64,000 nt of DNA, taken from NCBI RefSeq assembly GCF_900141825.1, contig NZ_FQYQ01000013.1, forward strand, positions 1-64,000, written 5' to 3'. The notes below the pieces were generated by a model that was not told the origin of the DNA, did no database searches, and saw nothing but the letters and a program-made list of their open reading frames with translations. The stretch comes from Pseudobutyrivibrio xylanivorans DSM 14809 (lineage in GTDB: Bacteria > Bacillota > Clostridia > Lachnospirales > Lachnospiraceae). Positions 26,790-35,379 of this stretch are shown piece by piece. A program made the position numbers and the translations under genes. The stretch's first letter is position 1; the number at the start of each line of letters is the position of its first letter.

Positions 26790-28123
26790 TTTTATTATTT
26801 GATTATTTTAACAGGGGAAGCCAGGATCTTTTTGAGTCTTTTCGTAATGCTGAAATTCCAGTGATTGCCCTTGTCATAAACGATGATGGATTCCTGCCAG
26901 ATGGTGTGACAAACATTTATGAGCACTTTTTGGGGGATTATCGTAAATGCGATAAATGCAAGGGAAAACCTTTATATTTTAATCAAATTACGGTTCCGGA
27001 TTATTGGGAAATTAGCGCTAATAACACCAGTGGAAGCATCCATGATAAGGATAAGGAACGAGGAAGAATATTCTTTGCACAGCCTACCCACAAACGCTTC
27101 GTTAGACTGGTGGATTATCTTGATGAACTGGGTAATGTCCGGTGTACGGAGCACTATAACAAATACGGTGCGTTGTACGCCAGAACAATGTTTAACAAGA
27201 AATCGGAGAAGGTGAATAAAACCTTTTTCGATACCGAGGGCAGAGAGGTAATCGTGGAAAACTACGTTACCTCTGACATAATTTTGAACTATCAGGGGAA
27301 GACTTTTATCTTTAAGAATCGGACGGATTTTGTGTGCTTCTTCCTGAAGCTGAGAGGACTGGAAAATAACAGGATTTACTTTAATTCACTTTCGGTTCCG
27401 TTCTTTGTTTCCAATACTCTCAAGTCTCCTGGAAAGCCGAAGGAAGATTTGCTCTTCTGGCAGGAACCTGCCAGAGATGATATTCCTGGAAATATGCAGG
27501 TTATCTTCGATGGGAAGTCCGGTAGCTGCGACAGGGTGGTGGTTCAAAATCGACAGGCTTACAGGAAGCTTCTGGAGCTTGGAGCACCGGAGGAGAAGCT
27601 GAAGCATCTGGGATTTATTTATACGTTCCACAAGAAAAATAATGGTCATCCAGAGGCACTGATTTGCACTAACACGGAGAATGTGGAGAAGCTAAAGGAG
27701 ATTGTTGAAGGATTACCTCAGGTGACATTCCATGTGACAGCAATAACAGAAATGTCGGCTAAGCTTTTGGCACATGAAAAATATGACAATGTAATCATGT
27801 ACCCTAATGTTAAGGCGATAACCCTTGAAAGATTGTTTAATCGGTGCGATTTTTACCTTGATATTAACCATGAAGGGGAAATTGTGGAGGCAACCAGAAG
27901 GGCATTTGTATACAATCTTCTGATATTTTCATTCAAACAAACGCAACATGGTGTATATACAGCGCAAGAAAATATATTTGATTGTGCAAATTGCACAGGA
28001 TTAATTCAAAGACTGAATAATCTGCTAAAAGACAAAACAGCTTTAAATGAGGCAATTTCCACTCAGCATTCGGAAGGTTCGACAACTAGCACAAAAGAAT
28101 TCATAGAAATTTGTAAACATTAA
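26762..28123 (+). CDS. gtfB: Accessory Sec glycosyltransferase partner GtfB
   Basis: 453 residues, similar in plan to GtfA but without the catalytic donor-site acid motif: the corresponding region reads LFNRCDFYLDINHEGEIVEATRRA. This agrees with GtfB acting as the substrate-recognising partner that stabilises GtfA. It overlaps gtfA by 28 bases and ends the operon before a strong terminator. No adhesin, polymerising transferase or sortase gene follows. Confidence 0.85.
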   Translation: MEKAGRDEIILLFDYFNRGSQDLFESFRNAEIPVIALVINDDGFLPDGVTNIYEHFLGDYRKCDKCKGKPLYFNQITVPDYWEISANNTSGSIHDKDKERGRIFFAQPTHKRFVRLVDYLDELGNVRCTEHYNKYGALYARTMFNKKSEKVNKTFFDTEGREVIVENYVTSDIILNYQGKTFIFKNRTDFVCFFLKLRGLENNRIYFNSLSVPFFVSNTLKSPGKPKEDLLFWQEPARDDIPGNMQVIFDGKSGSCDRVVVQNRQAYRKLLELGAPEEKLKHLGFIYTFHKKNNGHPEALICTNTENVEKLKEIVEGLPQVTFHVTAITEMSAKLLAHEKYDNVIMYPNVKAITLERLFNRCDFYLDINHEGEIVEATRRAFVYNLLIFSFKQTQHGVYTAQENIFDCANCTGLIQRLNNLLKDKTALNEAISTQHSEGSTTSTKEFIEICKH

Positions 28124-28128
28124 CGAAT

Positions 28129-28178
28129 ACAGCCCTTTTTGTGGAGTAAAACTGCACAAAAACATGGGCTGTTTTTTT
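28129..28178 (+). terminator. Terminator of the accessory Sec operon
   Basis: ACAGCCC (28129-28135) pairs with GGGCTGT (28166-28172). TTTTTGTG/CACAAAAA extends the stem inward and seven T residues follow. Confidence 0.9.
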
Positions 28179-28200
28179 ATGTTCTATACAACCATTTTTC

Positions 28201-28229
28201 TTGAATTGGGGTGGAAATTATGCTTAAAT
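28201..28229 (+). promoter_or_regulatory. Promoter of the PPDK gene
   Basis: TTGAAT (28201-28206) and TTAAAT (28224-28229) are 17 bases apart. A 75-base leader with a small GTCTG/CAGAC stem precedes a TAGGAGGA ribosome site. Confidence 0.5.
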
Positions 28230-28304
28230 AATAACGGACTGTCTGTAACCCCTTAATTGCAGACGGTAATTTTCAGTTATTTTTATTTTTAGGAGGATAT
28301 TGTA

Positions 28305-30947
28305 ATGGCTAACAAATGGGTGTATATGTTTAGCGAAGGTGACATGTCAATGCGCAACCTTCTCGGCGGAAAGGGTGCTAATCTTGCAGAGATGACAAGC
28401 ATTGGCTTACCAGTACCACAGGGTTTCACAATCACAACAGAGGCTTGTACTCAGTACTATGAGGATGGCCGTAAAATTAACGACGAGATCATGGCTCAGG
28501 CTATGGAGGGTGTTAAGAAAATGGAAGAGATCAACGGCAAGAAGTTCGGAGATCTTAAGAACCCACTTCTCGTTTCAGTTCGTTCAGGTGCTCGTGCATC
28601 TATGCCAGGTATGATGGATACAATCCTTAACCTTGGTCTTAATGATGAAGTAGTTGCAGCTATGATCGCTGGTAACCCAGATCCAGCTTTCGAGCGTTTC
28701 GTATATGATTCATACAGAAGATTTATCCAGATGTTCTCAGATGTAGTTATGGAAGTAGGTAAGAAGTACTTCGAGCAGCTCATCGATGAGATGAAGGAAA
28801 AGAAGGGTGTTAAGTTTGACGTAGACCTTACAGCTGCAGACCTTAAGGAACTTGCAGAGCAGTTCAAGGCAGAGTACAAGAATCAGCTTGGTTCAGACTT
28901 CCCTTCAGATCCAGTAGAGCAGTTAAAGCTCGCTATCGAGGCAGTATTCCGTTCATGGGACAACCCTCGTGCAAACGTTTACAGAAGAGATAACGATATC
29001 CCTTATTCATGGGGTACAGCAGTTAACGTAATGCCAATGGTATTCGGTAACTTAAATAATGAGTCTGGTACTGGTGTTGCATTCACTCGTGACCCAGCTA
29101 CAGGCGAGAACAAGCTTATGGGTGAGTTCCTTATCAACGCACAGGGCGAGGACGTAGTTGCTGGTGTTCGTACACCAATGCCAATCGCTCAGATGGAGAA
29201 GGAGTTCCCAGAGGCATACGCAGAGTTCATCAAGGTATGTGAGACTCTTGAGAATCACTACCATGATATGCAGGATATGGAGTTCACAGTAGAGAACAAG
29301 AAGCTTTACATGCTCCAGTGCCGTAACGGTAAGAGAACAGCTCCAGCTGCTCTTAAGATTGCTTGCGACCTCGTTGATGAAGGACACAAGACTCCAGAAG
29401 AGGCTGTAGCAATGATCGACCCACGTAACCTTGATACACTTCTTCACCCACAGTTCGAGGCTGCTGCTCTTAAGGCTGCAACTCCACTTGGTAAGGGTCT
29501 TGGCGCATCTCCAGGTGCTGCTTGTGGTAAGGTTGTATTTACAGCAGATGATGCTGAGGCATGGGCTGCTAGAGGAGAGAAGGTAGTTCTTGTACGTCTT
29601 GAGACATCTCCAGAAGATATCACAGGTATGAAGGCTGCTCAGGGTATCCTTACAGTTCGTGGTGGTATGACATCACACGCTGCAGTAGTTGCTCGTGGTA
29701 TGGGTACATGCTGCGTTTCTGGTTGTGGCGACATCAACATGGATGAGGAGAACAAGAAGTTCACTCTTGCAGGCACAACATTTACAGAGGGTTCTGAAAT
29801 CTCTATCGATGGTACAACAGGTAACATCTACGCTGGTATCATCCCAACAGTTGACGCTGTTATCGCTGGCGAGTTCGGTCGTGTAATGGCTTGGGCTGAT
29901 GAGTTCAGAAGACTTAAGGTTAGAACAAATGCAGATACTCCAGCTGATGCTAAGAAGGCTAGAGAGCTTGGTGCAGAAGGTATCGGTCTTTGCCGTACAG
30001 AGCACATGTTCTTCGAGGCTGACAGAATTGCAGCATTCCGTGAGATGATCTGCTCAGATACAGAGGAAGAGAGAGAAGTTGCTCTTGATAAGATTCTTCC
30101 TTACCAGCAGGGAGACTTCAAGGCTCTTTACGAAGCACTTGAGGGATGCCCAGTTACAATCAGATTCCTTGATCCACCTCTTCACGAATTCGTTCCTACA
30201 GAGGATGCTGATATCGAGAAGCTTGCAAAGGCTAAGAACAAGTCAGTAGAGGAAATCAGAAACATCTGCGAGTCACTCCACGAGTTCAACCCAATGATGG
30301 GTCACAGAGGATGCCGTCTTGCAGTTACATATCCTTCAATTGCTAAGATGCAGACAAAGGCTGTTATTCGTGCAGCACTTGAAGTACAGAAGGCTCATCC
30401 AGATTGGAATGTTAAGCCTGAAATCATGATCCCACTTGTATGTGAGGTTAAGGAGCTTAAGTACGTTAAGCAGGTAGTTGTAGAGACAGCTGATGCTGAA
30501 ATCGCAGCAGCAGGCGCTACACTTGAGTATGAAGTTGGTACAATGATCGAGATTCCACGTGCAGCTCTTACAGCTGACGAGATCGCTAAGGAAGCTGACT
30601 TCTTCTGCTTCGGTACAAACGACCTTACACAGATGACATTTGGTTTCTCTCGTGATGATGCTGGTAAGTTCTTAAATGCTTACTATGATACAAAGATTTT
30701 CGAGAACGATCCATTTGCTAAGCTTGACCAGACAGGTGTTGGTAAGCTTATGGAGACAGCTATTAAGCTTGGTAAGCCAGTAAATCCTAAGCTTCACGTA
30801 GGTATCTGCGGTGAGCACGGTGGAGATCCATCTTCAGTAGAGTTCTGCCACAAGATCGGTCTTGACTATGTATCATGCTCTCCATTCAGAGTACCAATCG
30901 CTAGACTTGCAGCTGCACAGGCAGCTATCGCCGAGTCACGTCAGTAA
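28305..30947 (+). CDS. ppdK: Pyruvate, phosphate dikinase
   Basis: 880 residues, full length. It interconverts pyruvate + ATP + Pi and phosphoenolpyruvate + AMP + PPi, the glycolytic step of many anaerobes. The N-terminal nucleotide-binding domain has LLGGKGANLAEM and SVRSGARASMPGMMDTILNLG; the central swivelling domain has the phosphohistidine loop GGMTSHAAVVARGMG; the C-terminal PEP domain has GLCRTEHMF, IRFLDPPLHEF and the catalytic cysteine in GICGEHGG. Codon use is strongly biased (CTT, GGT, AAG, GCT), unlike its neighbours, which fits very high expression. It has its own promoter and terminators and is unrelated to the adjacent operons. Confidence 0.97.
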   Translation: MANKWVYMFSEGDMSMRNLLGGKGANLAEMTSIGLPVPQGFTITTEACTQYYEDGRKINDEIMAQAMEGVKKMEEINGKKFGDLKNPLLVSVRSGARASMPGMMDTILNLGLNDEVVAAMIAGNPDPAFERFVYDSYRRFIQMFSDVVMEVGKKYFEQLIDEMKEKKGVKFDVDLTAADLKELAEQFKAEYKNQLGSDFPSDPVEQLKLAIEAVFRSWDNPRANVYRRDNDIPYSWGTAVNVMPMVFGNLNNESGTGVAFTRDPATGENKLMGEFLINAQGEDVVAGVRTPMPIAQMEKEFPEAYAEFIKVCETLENHYHDMQDMEFTVENKKLYMLQCRNGKRTAPAALKIACDLVDEGHKTPEEAVAMIDPRNLDTLLHPQFEAAALKAATPLGKGLGASPGAACGKVVFTADDAEAWAARGEKVVLVRLETSPEDITGMKAAQGILTVRGGMTSHAAVVARGMGTCCVSGCGDINMDEENKKFTLAGTTFTEGSEISIDGTTGNIYAGIIPTVDAVIAGEFGRVMAWADEFRRLKVRTNADTPADAKKARELGAEGIGLCRTEHMFFEADRIAAFREMICSDTEEEREVALDKILPYQQGDFKALYEALEGCPVTIRFLDPPLHEFVPTEDADIEKLAKAKNKSVEEIRNICESLHEFNPMMGHRGCRLAVTYPSIAKMQTKAVIRAALEVQKAHPDWNVKPEIMIPLVCEVKELKYVKQVVVETADAEIAAAGATLEYEVGTMIEIPRAALTADEIAKEADFFCFGTNDLTQMTFGFSRDDAGKFLNAYYDTKIFENDPFAKLDQTGVGKLMETAIKLGKPVNPKLHVGICGEHGGDPSSVEFCHKIGLDYVSCSPFRVPIARLAAAQAAIAESRQ

Positions 30948-30971
30948 AAGATCCGAGCTGTTTTTTGGGAA

Positions 30972-31108
30972 CTTTCGAAATTTCGAAAGATTTTATGAAA
31001 CAAAGCATGAGGATTTATCATCCAAATAATTCGTTTCATTACCCAGAAAAGCTTGAAATAGAGCTATTCCTAGTATAGGGTGTCTGCAAAGGCACCCTAT
31101 ATTTTTAT
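30972..31108 (+). terminator. Palindrome and terminator after PPDK
   Basis: CTTTCGAAATTTCGAAAG (30972-30989) is a perfect 18-bp palindrome followed by ATTTTATG. Then ATAGGGTG (31075-31082) pairs with CACCCTAT (31093-31100) and ATTTTTAT follows, a good intrinsic terminator. The stretch 30948-31269 has no gene; it probably contains or adjoins the left end of the conjugative element, but no attachment-site repeat could be recognised. Confidence 0.7.
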
Positions 31109-31191
31109 GTAAAAAATAATTTCAACCAAGCTGTAATGAAATCTAGATACAAGTAATTGTTATCTGCATTCGACAAAAATTTATGTCAAAA

Positions 31192-31251
31192 GTTCGGAAA
31201 ATCCGAACCTAAAAAATTGACCAATTTGAAAAAAGTTCGGAATATCCGAAC
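31192..31251 (+). promoter_or_regulatory. Autoregulated promoter with two 17-bp operators
   Basis: Two perfect dyads, GTTCGGAAAATCCGAAC (31192-31208) and GTTCGGAATATCCGAAC (31235-31251), have centres 43 bases apart, about four helical turns. The promoter TTGACC (31217-31222) / GAATAT (31240-31245), spacing 17, lies so that the second dyad covers the -10. The XRE-type protein encoded next is the obvious binder and would repress itself. Confidence 0.8.
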
Positions 31252-31269
31252 TTGGAAGGAGGTTCGAAA

Positions 31270-31605
31270 ATGTCGAAATTTACAGCGAAAAAGCTTAAAG
31301 ATGCTCGTGTAAGAGCTGGATTTACTCAAGATGAAGCAGCCAAGCTAATGAATCTGAAAAAGACTAGCATCAGTGAAATGGAAGCTGATAAGAGAAGTAT
31401 ATCTGCAGATGAACTTGCTCAGTTTTCTCGTATTTATAATGTAGATGTGAGAGAATTGCTTTTTGTTGAATTTACAGAAGCAGGAGACGAGCAGAGATTA
31501 ACTGCTAAGTATAGTTCTTTCCTTAAGTTACTCGAAAAACTATCTGATCGAGAAGTTGAAGATGTTTATTGGGTAATAAAGCGTAAGGTTGAAGGATTAC
31601 TATAA
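31270..31605 (+). CDS. XRE-family repressor
   Basis: 111 residues. Residues about 8-62 are a helix-turn-helix of the Cro/C1 type (LKDARVRAGFTQDEAAKLMNLKKTSISEMEADKRSIS); a short helical tail (75-111) probably dimerises. The start is ATG 31270, behind AAGGAGG (31257-31263); the upstream in-frame TTG (31252) would start inside the operator. Two operators at its promoter indicate autorepression. It is the first recognisable gene after PPDK and may be the mobile element's maintenance repressor or a cargo regulator. Confidence 0.8.
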   Translation: MSKFTAKKLKDARVRAGFTQDEAAKLMNLKKTSISEMEADKRSISADELAQFSRIYNVDVRELLFVEFTEAGDEQRLTAKYSSFLKLLEKLSDREVEDVYWVIKRKVEGLL

Positions 31606-31624
31606 AACTTAACAGTTTATTTGA

Positions 31625-31661
31625 AAGGCCGGTTGGTGATATTTACTTGCCGGCCTTCTTT
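31625..31661 (+). terminator. Terminator of the XRE gene
   Basis: AAGGCCGG (31625-31632) pairs with CCGGCCTT (31650-31657), followed by CTTT. A second stem GCAGCA...TGCTGC (31678-31707) faces the opposite strand and may end the next, minus-strand gene. Confidence 0.6.
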
Positions 31662-31716
31662 AATTATGTAGTTAAATGCAGCACCGAAACCTCATATTCG
31701 ATGCTGCATAAAGCTA

Positions 31717-32088
31717 TTATAAGATGGCGGATTGTTCTTCTGTTATGTCATCGACAGAATCATCTTGTGTTACACAATGGCTCGAAGGGTGTTGAAGTGT
31801 ATTTAGTATTACCTGTCCTTCACGTTTGATTTTCTTTTTCTGCTTGGCGTGGTTTATTAATGCAATACCTCCGCCTACTGTTACAGTAATCAATATTCCA
31901 ACTGTAGCCCCTTGAATTCTCCCAAGTTTAAGGTTAGATGCAGATTCTGATGCATAGTAACGTACAATACGCTTTAGACCATCTTGCATGCTTCCATTAC
32001 CCAACTCTGATAGAGCGTGTGTGGTAACTGGAGCAGATGGATTCGGCGTGTTAATTAGTTTTGTTATTTGTGTTGCTGTAGAATTCAT
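31717..32088 (-). CDS. Small single-pass membrane protein
   Basis: 123 residues with one hydrophobic helix at about 58-78 (GATVGILITVTVGGGIALI) followed by a basic stop-transfer HAKQKKKIKRE, so N-out/C-in is likely. The N-terminal half is polar. A canonical AGGAGG precedes the ATG, which supports it as a real gene. It is transcribed against its neighbours on both sides. The family is not recognised; a phage-resistance, signalling or toxin-related role would be guesswork. Confidence 0.6.
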   Translation of the reverse strand: MNSTATQITKLINTPNPSAPVTTHALSELGNGSMQDGLKRIVRYYASESASNLKLGRIQGATVGILITVTVGGGIALINHAKQKKKIKREGQVILNTLQHPSSHCVTQDDSVDDITEEQSAIL

Positions 32089-32203
32089 TTTTATATCCTC
32101 CTGAAATCTTTTATTTGTTGGTTTTATTTTATAAGGTGTGGTATTATAAGTAAAGAATAATAGTTCGCGTAAGAAATCATTTGCGTGCGTCGAGTCTATT
32201 CTA

Positions 32204-32219
32204 ACGAATAATAATTCGT
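32204..32219. promoter_or_regulatory. Operator-like dyad ACGAATAATAATTCGT
   Basis: A perfect 16-bp dyad lies 17 bases before the ATG of the next gene and touches its ribosome site. A related half-site (GAATAATAGTTCGCG) lies about 50 bases upstream. It is probably bound by the protein encoded next. Confidence 0.45.
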
Positions 32220-32236
32220 ATAAAGGAGTTTTATAT

Positions 32237-33064
32237 ATGCTTAAAGGAAAAAGCTTGAGTGAATACGAGGGTTTTGCTTATCGTTTAGTTATGGCTGCAA
32301 ATAATAAACAGATTGATGATACCAAGGAATTGGCGGAAAAATTATATAGTGATGAGACTTGTAGAGGGATAATCAAGATGAGAAAAAGAAAAAAGGAGGT
32401 CGCTTCTAATCCGGTAGATAATGTTTTAAGAAATGTTCAAAAGCATTTAAATGAGAAAGATCCATACAAAGTTCCCAGTACATACATTTATGCGTATAGT
32501 GTGGTTTTGGATTGTTCGATTGATTATCTTTATGGACGAACTGACGTAATGTCTGTTGACATGGATGTGAAAGAGATTTGTAAAAAAACGGGTTTGTCAG
32601 AAAAGGCAGTAAAATGCTTACTAGAATATAAAAGTGACAATGATGATAGTAGTATATTTTCTATAACTCAATGGTGGTCAGAGTTTCTTTGTGAAGATTC
32701 TTTTTATAGCATTCCAATGGTTTGGCATGATTATGCTAGTAGAATTGTTGAATTATATGATTTAGATAAAAAGGTAGCAGCTATGCAAAAGGCGGACAAT
32801 GAGGTTGTGGTTGATGATCACATAATGCAATTGTTGTTGGAAGATGATAACCATAAAACATTACGAAGTATAAGGCGTGAAAAGGAAGACTCGACCTTAG
32901 GTGCATATCACAAAATGATACAGCTTATAGAGCATTATTTTGAACAATATGCAGAAGAATGGGCGAAAAATCAACATCTTGATTATGAGGAAATGTATTA
33001 CCGTGGTGAAATAAATAAAAGGAAAATTATAAAAGAGCAAATAAAACAACCAGAAATAAAATAA
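32237..33064 (+). CDS. Putative helix-turn-helix regulator of the mobile element
   Basis: 275 residues, AT-rich. The segment VPSTYIYAYSVVLDCSIDYLYGRTD (about 80-104) ends like the last helices of many phage-type XRE domains (DYLLGRSD), and the preceding region has a charged insertion, so this may be a degenerate HTH. The remainder is helical with a charged tail and no known motif. Its promoter region carries a dyad, suggesting autoregulation. It ends at a strong terminator. Moderate confidence as a gene, low for function. Confidence 0.5.
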   Translation: MLKGKSLSEYEGFAYRLVMAANNKQIDDTKELAEKLYSDETCRGIIKMRKRKKEVASNPVDNVLRNVQKHLNEKDPYKVPSTYIYAYSVVLDCSIDYLYGRTDVMSVDMDVKEICKKTGLSEKAVKCLLEYKSDNDDSSIFSITQWWSEFLCEDSFYSIPMVWHDYASRIVELYDLDKKVAAMQKADNEVVVDDHIMQLLLEDDNHKTLRSIRREKEDSTLGAYHKMIQLIEHYFEQYAEEWAKNQHLDYEEMYYRGEINKRKIIKEQIKQPEIK

Positions 33065-33073
33065 AGTAGATTG

Positions 33074-33106
33074 AGACCATCCAATTAAATGGATGGTCTT
33101 TTTTTC
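33074..33106 (+). terminator. Strong intrinsic terminator
   Basis: AGACCATCCA (33074-33083) pairs perfectly with TGGATGGTCT (33090-33099) and seven more T residues follow. Confidence 0.92.
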
Positions 33107-33165
33107 TTGACGTGTACGCAATGACTACATTATAATGAAACTAAAGATACACGCAGTGACTACAT
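33107..33165 (+). promoter_or_regulatory. Promoter with a duplicated 16-bp direct repeat
   Basis: TTGACG (33107-33112) and a perfect TATAAT (33131-33136) are 18 bases apart. TACGCAATGACTACAT (33115-33130) fills the spacer, and CACGCAGTGACTACAT (33150-33165) follows the start site: 14 of 16 bases match, 35 bases apart. This looks like a two-site operator blocking the promoter of the small HTH gene. Confidence 0.7.
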
Positions 33166-33179
33166 AAAGGAGGACAGCC

Positions 33180-33452
33180 ATGAAGAAGGATACATACAAT
33201 GTCGAAGGCATTGAAATCGAAGTGGAACATATAGATAGGAATGATGGCAATCGTGAGCGTAGACTTGTAGCATATCAGTTTAAAGCAATTAGAGAGCAGT
33301 CTGGTATGAATCGTAAAGAGTTTTCTGAATGGCTTGGCATTCCCTATCGGACCATGCAGGAATGGGAACTTGGACGCAGACAGATGCCGGATTACGTGCT
33401 TCGCTTGATTGCATATAAAGTTAAGATGGAGAAGGAAAGGGGGAATCTATGA
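33180..33452 (+). CDS. Small HTH protein of the conjugative element
   Basis: 90 residues. The C-terminal half (SGMNRKEFSEWLGIPYRTMQEWELGRRQMPDYVLRLIAYKV) is a Cro-like helix-turn-helix common in Tn1549-type elements; the N-terminal 30 residues are acidic. It is strikingly similar to the protein encoded at 36711-37004, so the element has two copies of this regulator type. It has its own promoter with a duplicated site, and overlaps the next gene by four bases. Confidence 0.75.
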   Translation: MKKDTYNVEGIEIEVEHIDRNDGNRERRLVAYQFKAIREQSGMNRKEFSEWLGIPYRTMQEWELGRRQMPDYVLRLIAYKVKMEKERGNL

Positions 33453-33760
33453 TGACAGTATTATATGGTGTTGGAACAGTCTTAAGAGTGATCGTTAGAA
33501 TCTCATTATTGCCGGTACAGGCAGCTCTTACATTACTGATGCTTGCTATCGGCTTTATTGGTGGATTAGCAAATATTGTATGCTGGTTGTTAGGGGCTTT
33601 CTTTGTTATTGGTGGTATCTGTTCATTTATTAATGGATCTACATCTCTTGGATGGCAGGGCGTTATAGTAGGTATTATTGTAGCTGTAGTTCCTCAGGCT
33701 TTAACTCTTTGGGGCGCCGAAGGAATACTTGGACTTAAGGAACTTTTGGGAAAGATATAG
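33449..33760 (+). CDS. Small membrane protein (CD1845-like)
   Basis: 103 residues with three predicted helices, rich in Gly, Ile, Leu and Val (LTLLMLAIGFIGGLANIVCWLLGAFFVIGGI; then WQGVIVGIIVAVVPQALTLW). It resembles the small membrane proteins annotated as CD1845-like in clostridial conjugative elements; that link is from memory. It starts within the stop of the HTH gene, so it is coupled. Function unknown. Confidence 0.6.
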   Translation: MMTVLYGVGTVLRVIVRISLLPVQAALTLLMLAIGFIGGLANIVCWLLGAFFVIGGICSFINGSTSLGWQGVIVGIIVAVVPQALTLWGAEGILGLKELLGKI

Positions 33761-33819
33761 CTGGCACTAGTGTGCTTTTAATAATATAAATTTATAAAAG
33801 TTGGTGGGGACTAATTATT

Positions 33820-35331
33820 ATGACTAGAATAGAAAAGGAATATAATAGAGTAGTTGAGTATGGCTGTCAGATTGATGAATTATCATTAAATTGTAAATTT
33901 GAAGAGTTAAAAAAAGTATTGGACGACATGATTGAATATAAAAATGCTGATGATAATGTAAGCAATGATGTCAATTTTAATTACTATCTTGGAACTGGTT
34001 TTGGTATATATGCCGATTATGTGCAACAATCAGCGAATGATAAATTTGATTCGTCAGTCATAGATTTAAGACGGAAATCAATGATTTATTTTCGTAAGAG
34101 TCTTGAATTGAATAATGGAGTTAGTAATCCTGACTCAAGATTAAAGTTATGTATATTAACAAATTATGCAAATCAGTTAGTGATTGCAGGACGGTACATA
34201 GAAGCACTAAATGTATATCGCAATGTACTTGGAATCGATAATGAGTTTTCGATGGGAATGGGAAATTATGGTAGAACTTTAATGTTTTTGGCAAATATGG
34301 TAAATGATAAGGGACACTATCAAGAACTGCATTGTTATGCGTATCATGCACTAAAAAAAGCTATACAAAACATTGATTATGATATGCATGAGCAGGCATT
34401 ATCAGCGTTTGGAAAAATTGTAGAGGAATATGAAGCATTGCCATCGATTGATTATGTTAATAAACCAATAGTTTTTCCTGAATATACACTTGGAGATAGT
34501 GATGAAGAGATTCAATATAGAAAATGGTGCTTAAAAAATCATCTTTTTCTTAATCCGTTAAATGATGTAATTGAAATAGAATCTGCATTTGCTCACGATC
34601 CATTGAATATCATAAAATATACTGAAGATATTACCGCCTCTGATTCAATCAATGGAAACCCAGCAGAACCACCAAGATGGTTTGCTATGTTAAATAATTT
34701 AAAAGAAGAATACATTTATGCAAGGTATCTATGTTTTACTAGTAGCCAAGAGGATGCATATCCCCATTTTGCTGATAAAGATGTCACTTTATCTTTTGGG
34801 AGCTTTGATAACACAGTTTATTCGATACGGGTGGAACAAGGTAAAACGGCATTTAGAGTCTTATATTCATTACTTGATAAAATATGTTTTTTTGTAAATG
34901 ATTTTTGGAGAATCGGTTTAGAAGAGGGAAAGGTAACTGCAAGGGGTATTTGTAAGGCAAGGAAATATCCTAAAGATAATAAAGCATTAATGTCATTATA
35001 TTGGGTTCTATGTGAGTTTTTCGAAAAATACGGGGATGCTGAACAGCCATATGAAAAGGAACTAGCAATACTAAGAAATGCTCTTGAACATAAATATGTC
35101 AAAATCCATAAAGGGGATTGGAATAGAAGACTAAAAATTGAAAGTGATAGTTTTTATCATGTATCAGAAAATGACTTAAGAGCTAATACAATCAGATTAT
35201 TACAACTTGTTAGAGAATCTCTTATGTATCTTATTTATGCTATTGAAAAAGAGGAAATCAAAAAGAGTCAATCAAAATCATATGTTGGAACTATGCCTAT
35301 TTCAAATTATCCTGATGCATGGAAAAAATAA
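33820..35331 (+). CDS. TPR-like protein with a LA2681-type HEPN domain
   Basis: 503 residues. The N-terminal two-fifths contains helical repeats of TPR character (LTNYANQLVIAGRYIEALNVYRNVL). The middle has YRKWCLKNHLFLNPLND, characteristic of the LA2681-like HEPN family. Near the C-terminus, RNALEH (419-424) fits the Rx4-6H signature of HEPN ribonucleases. Such proteins are suspected abortive-infection or RNA-cleaving effectors, with the TPR part as sensor. The gene is AT-richer than the conjugation genes, stands alone between two regulatory regions and is probably cargo. No obvious antitoxin partner is adjacent. Function is inferred. Confidence 0.75.
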   Translation: MTRIEKEYNRVVEYGCQIDELSLNCKFEELKKVLDDMIEYKNADDNVSNDVNFNYYLGTGFGIYADYVQQSANDKFDSSVIDLRRKSMIYFRKSLELNNGVSNPDSRLKLCILTNYANQLVIAGRYIEALNVYRNVLGIDNEFSMGMGNYGRTLMFLANMVNDKGHYQELHCYAYHALKKAIQNIDYDMHEQALSAFGKIVEEYEALPSIDYVNKPIVFPEYTLGDSDEEIQYRKWCLKNHLFLNPLNDVIEIESAFAHDPLNIIKYTEDITASDSINGNPAEPPRWFAMLNNLKEEYIYARYLCFTSSQEDAYPHFADKDVTLSFGSFDNTVYSIRVEQGKTAFRVLYSLLDKICFFVNDFWRIGLEEGKVTARGICKARKYPKDNKALMSLYWVLCEFFEKYGDAEQPYEKELAILRNALEHKYVKIHKGDWNRRLKIESDSFYHVSENDLRANTIRLLQLVRESLMYLIYAIEKEEIKKSQSKSYVGTMPISNYPDAWKK

Positions 35332-35379
35332 AATTTAGACAGCGAAAAATATATTTCATAAAAACATAAAATGGTCTCT

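Noticed and set aside
31263-31283. Attachment-site pair with 55079-55097 (TTCGAAAA-GTCGAAATTT)
   Set aside because: The two stretches differ by an indel; the first is the start of the XRE coding sequence, and both are low-complexity TTCGAA-type words. The evidence is too weak for an att pair.
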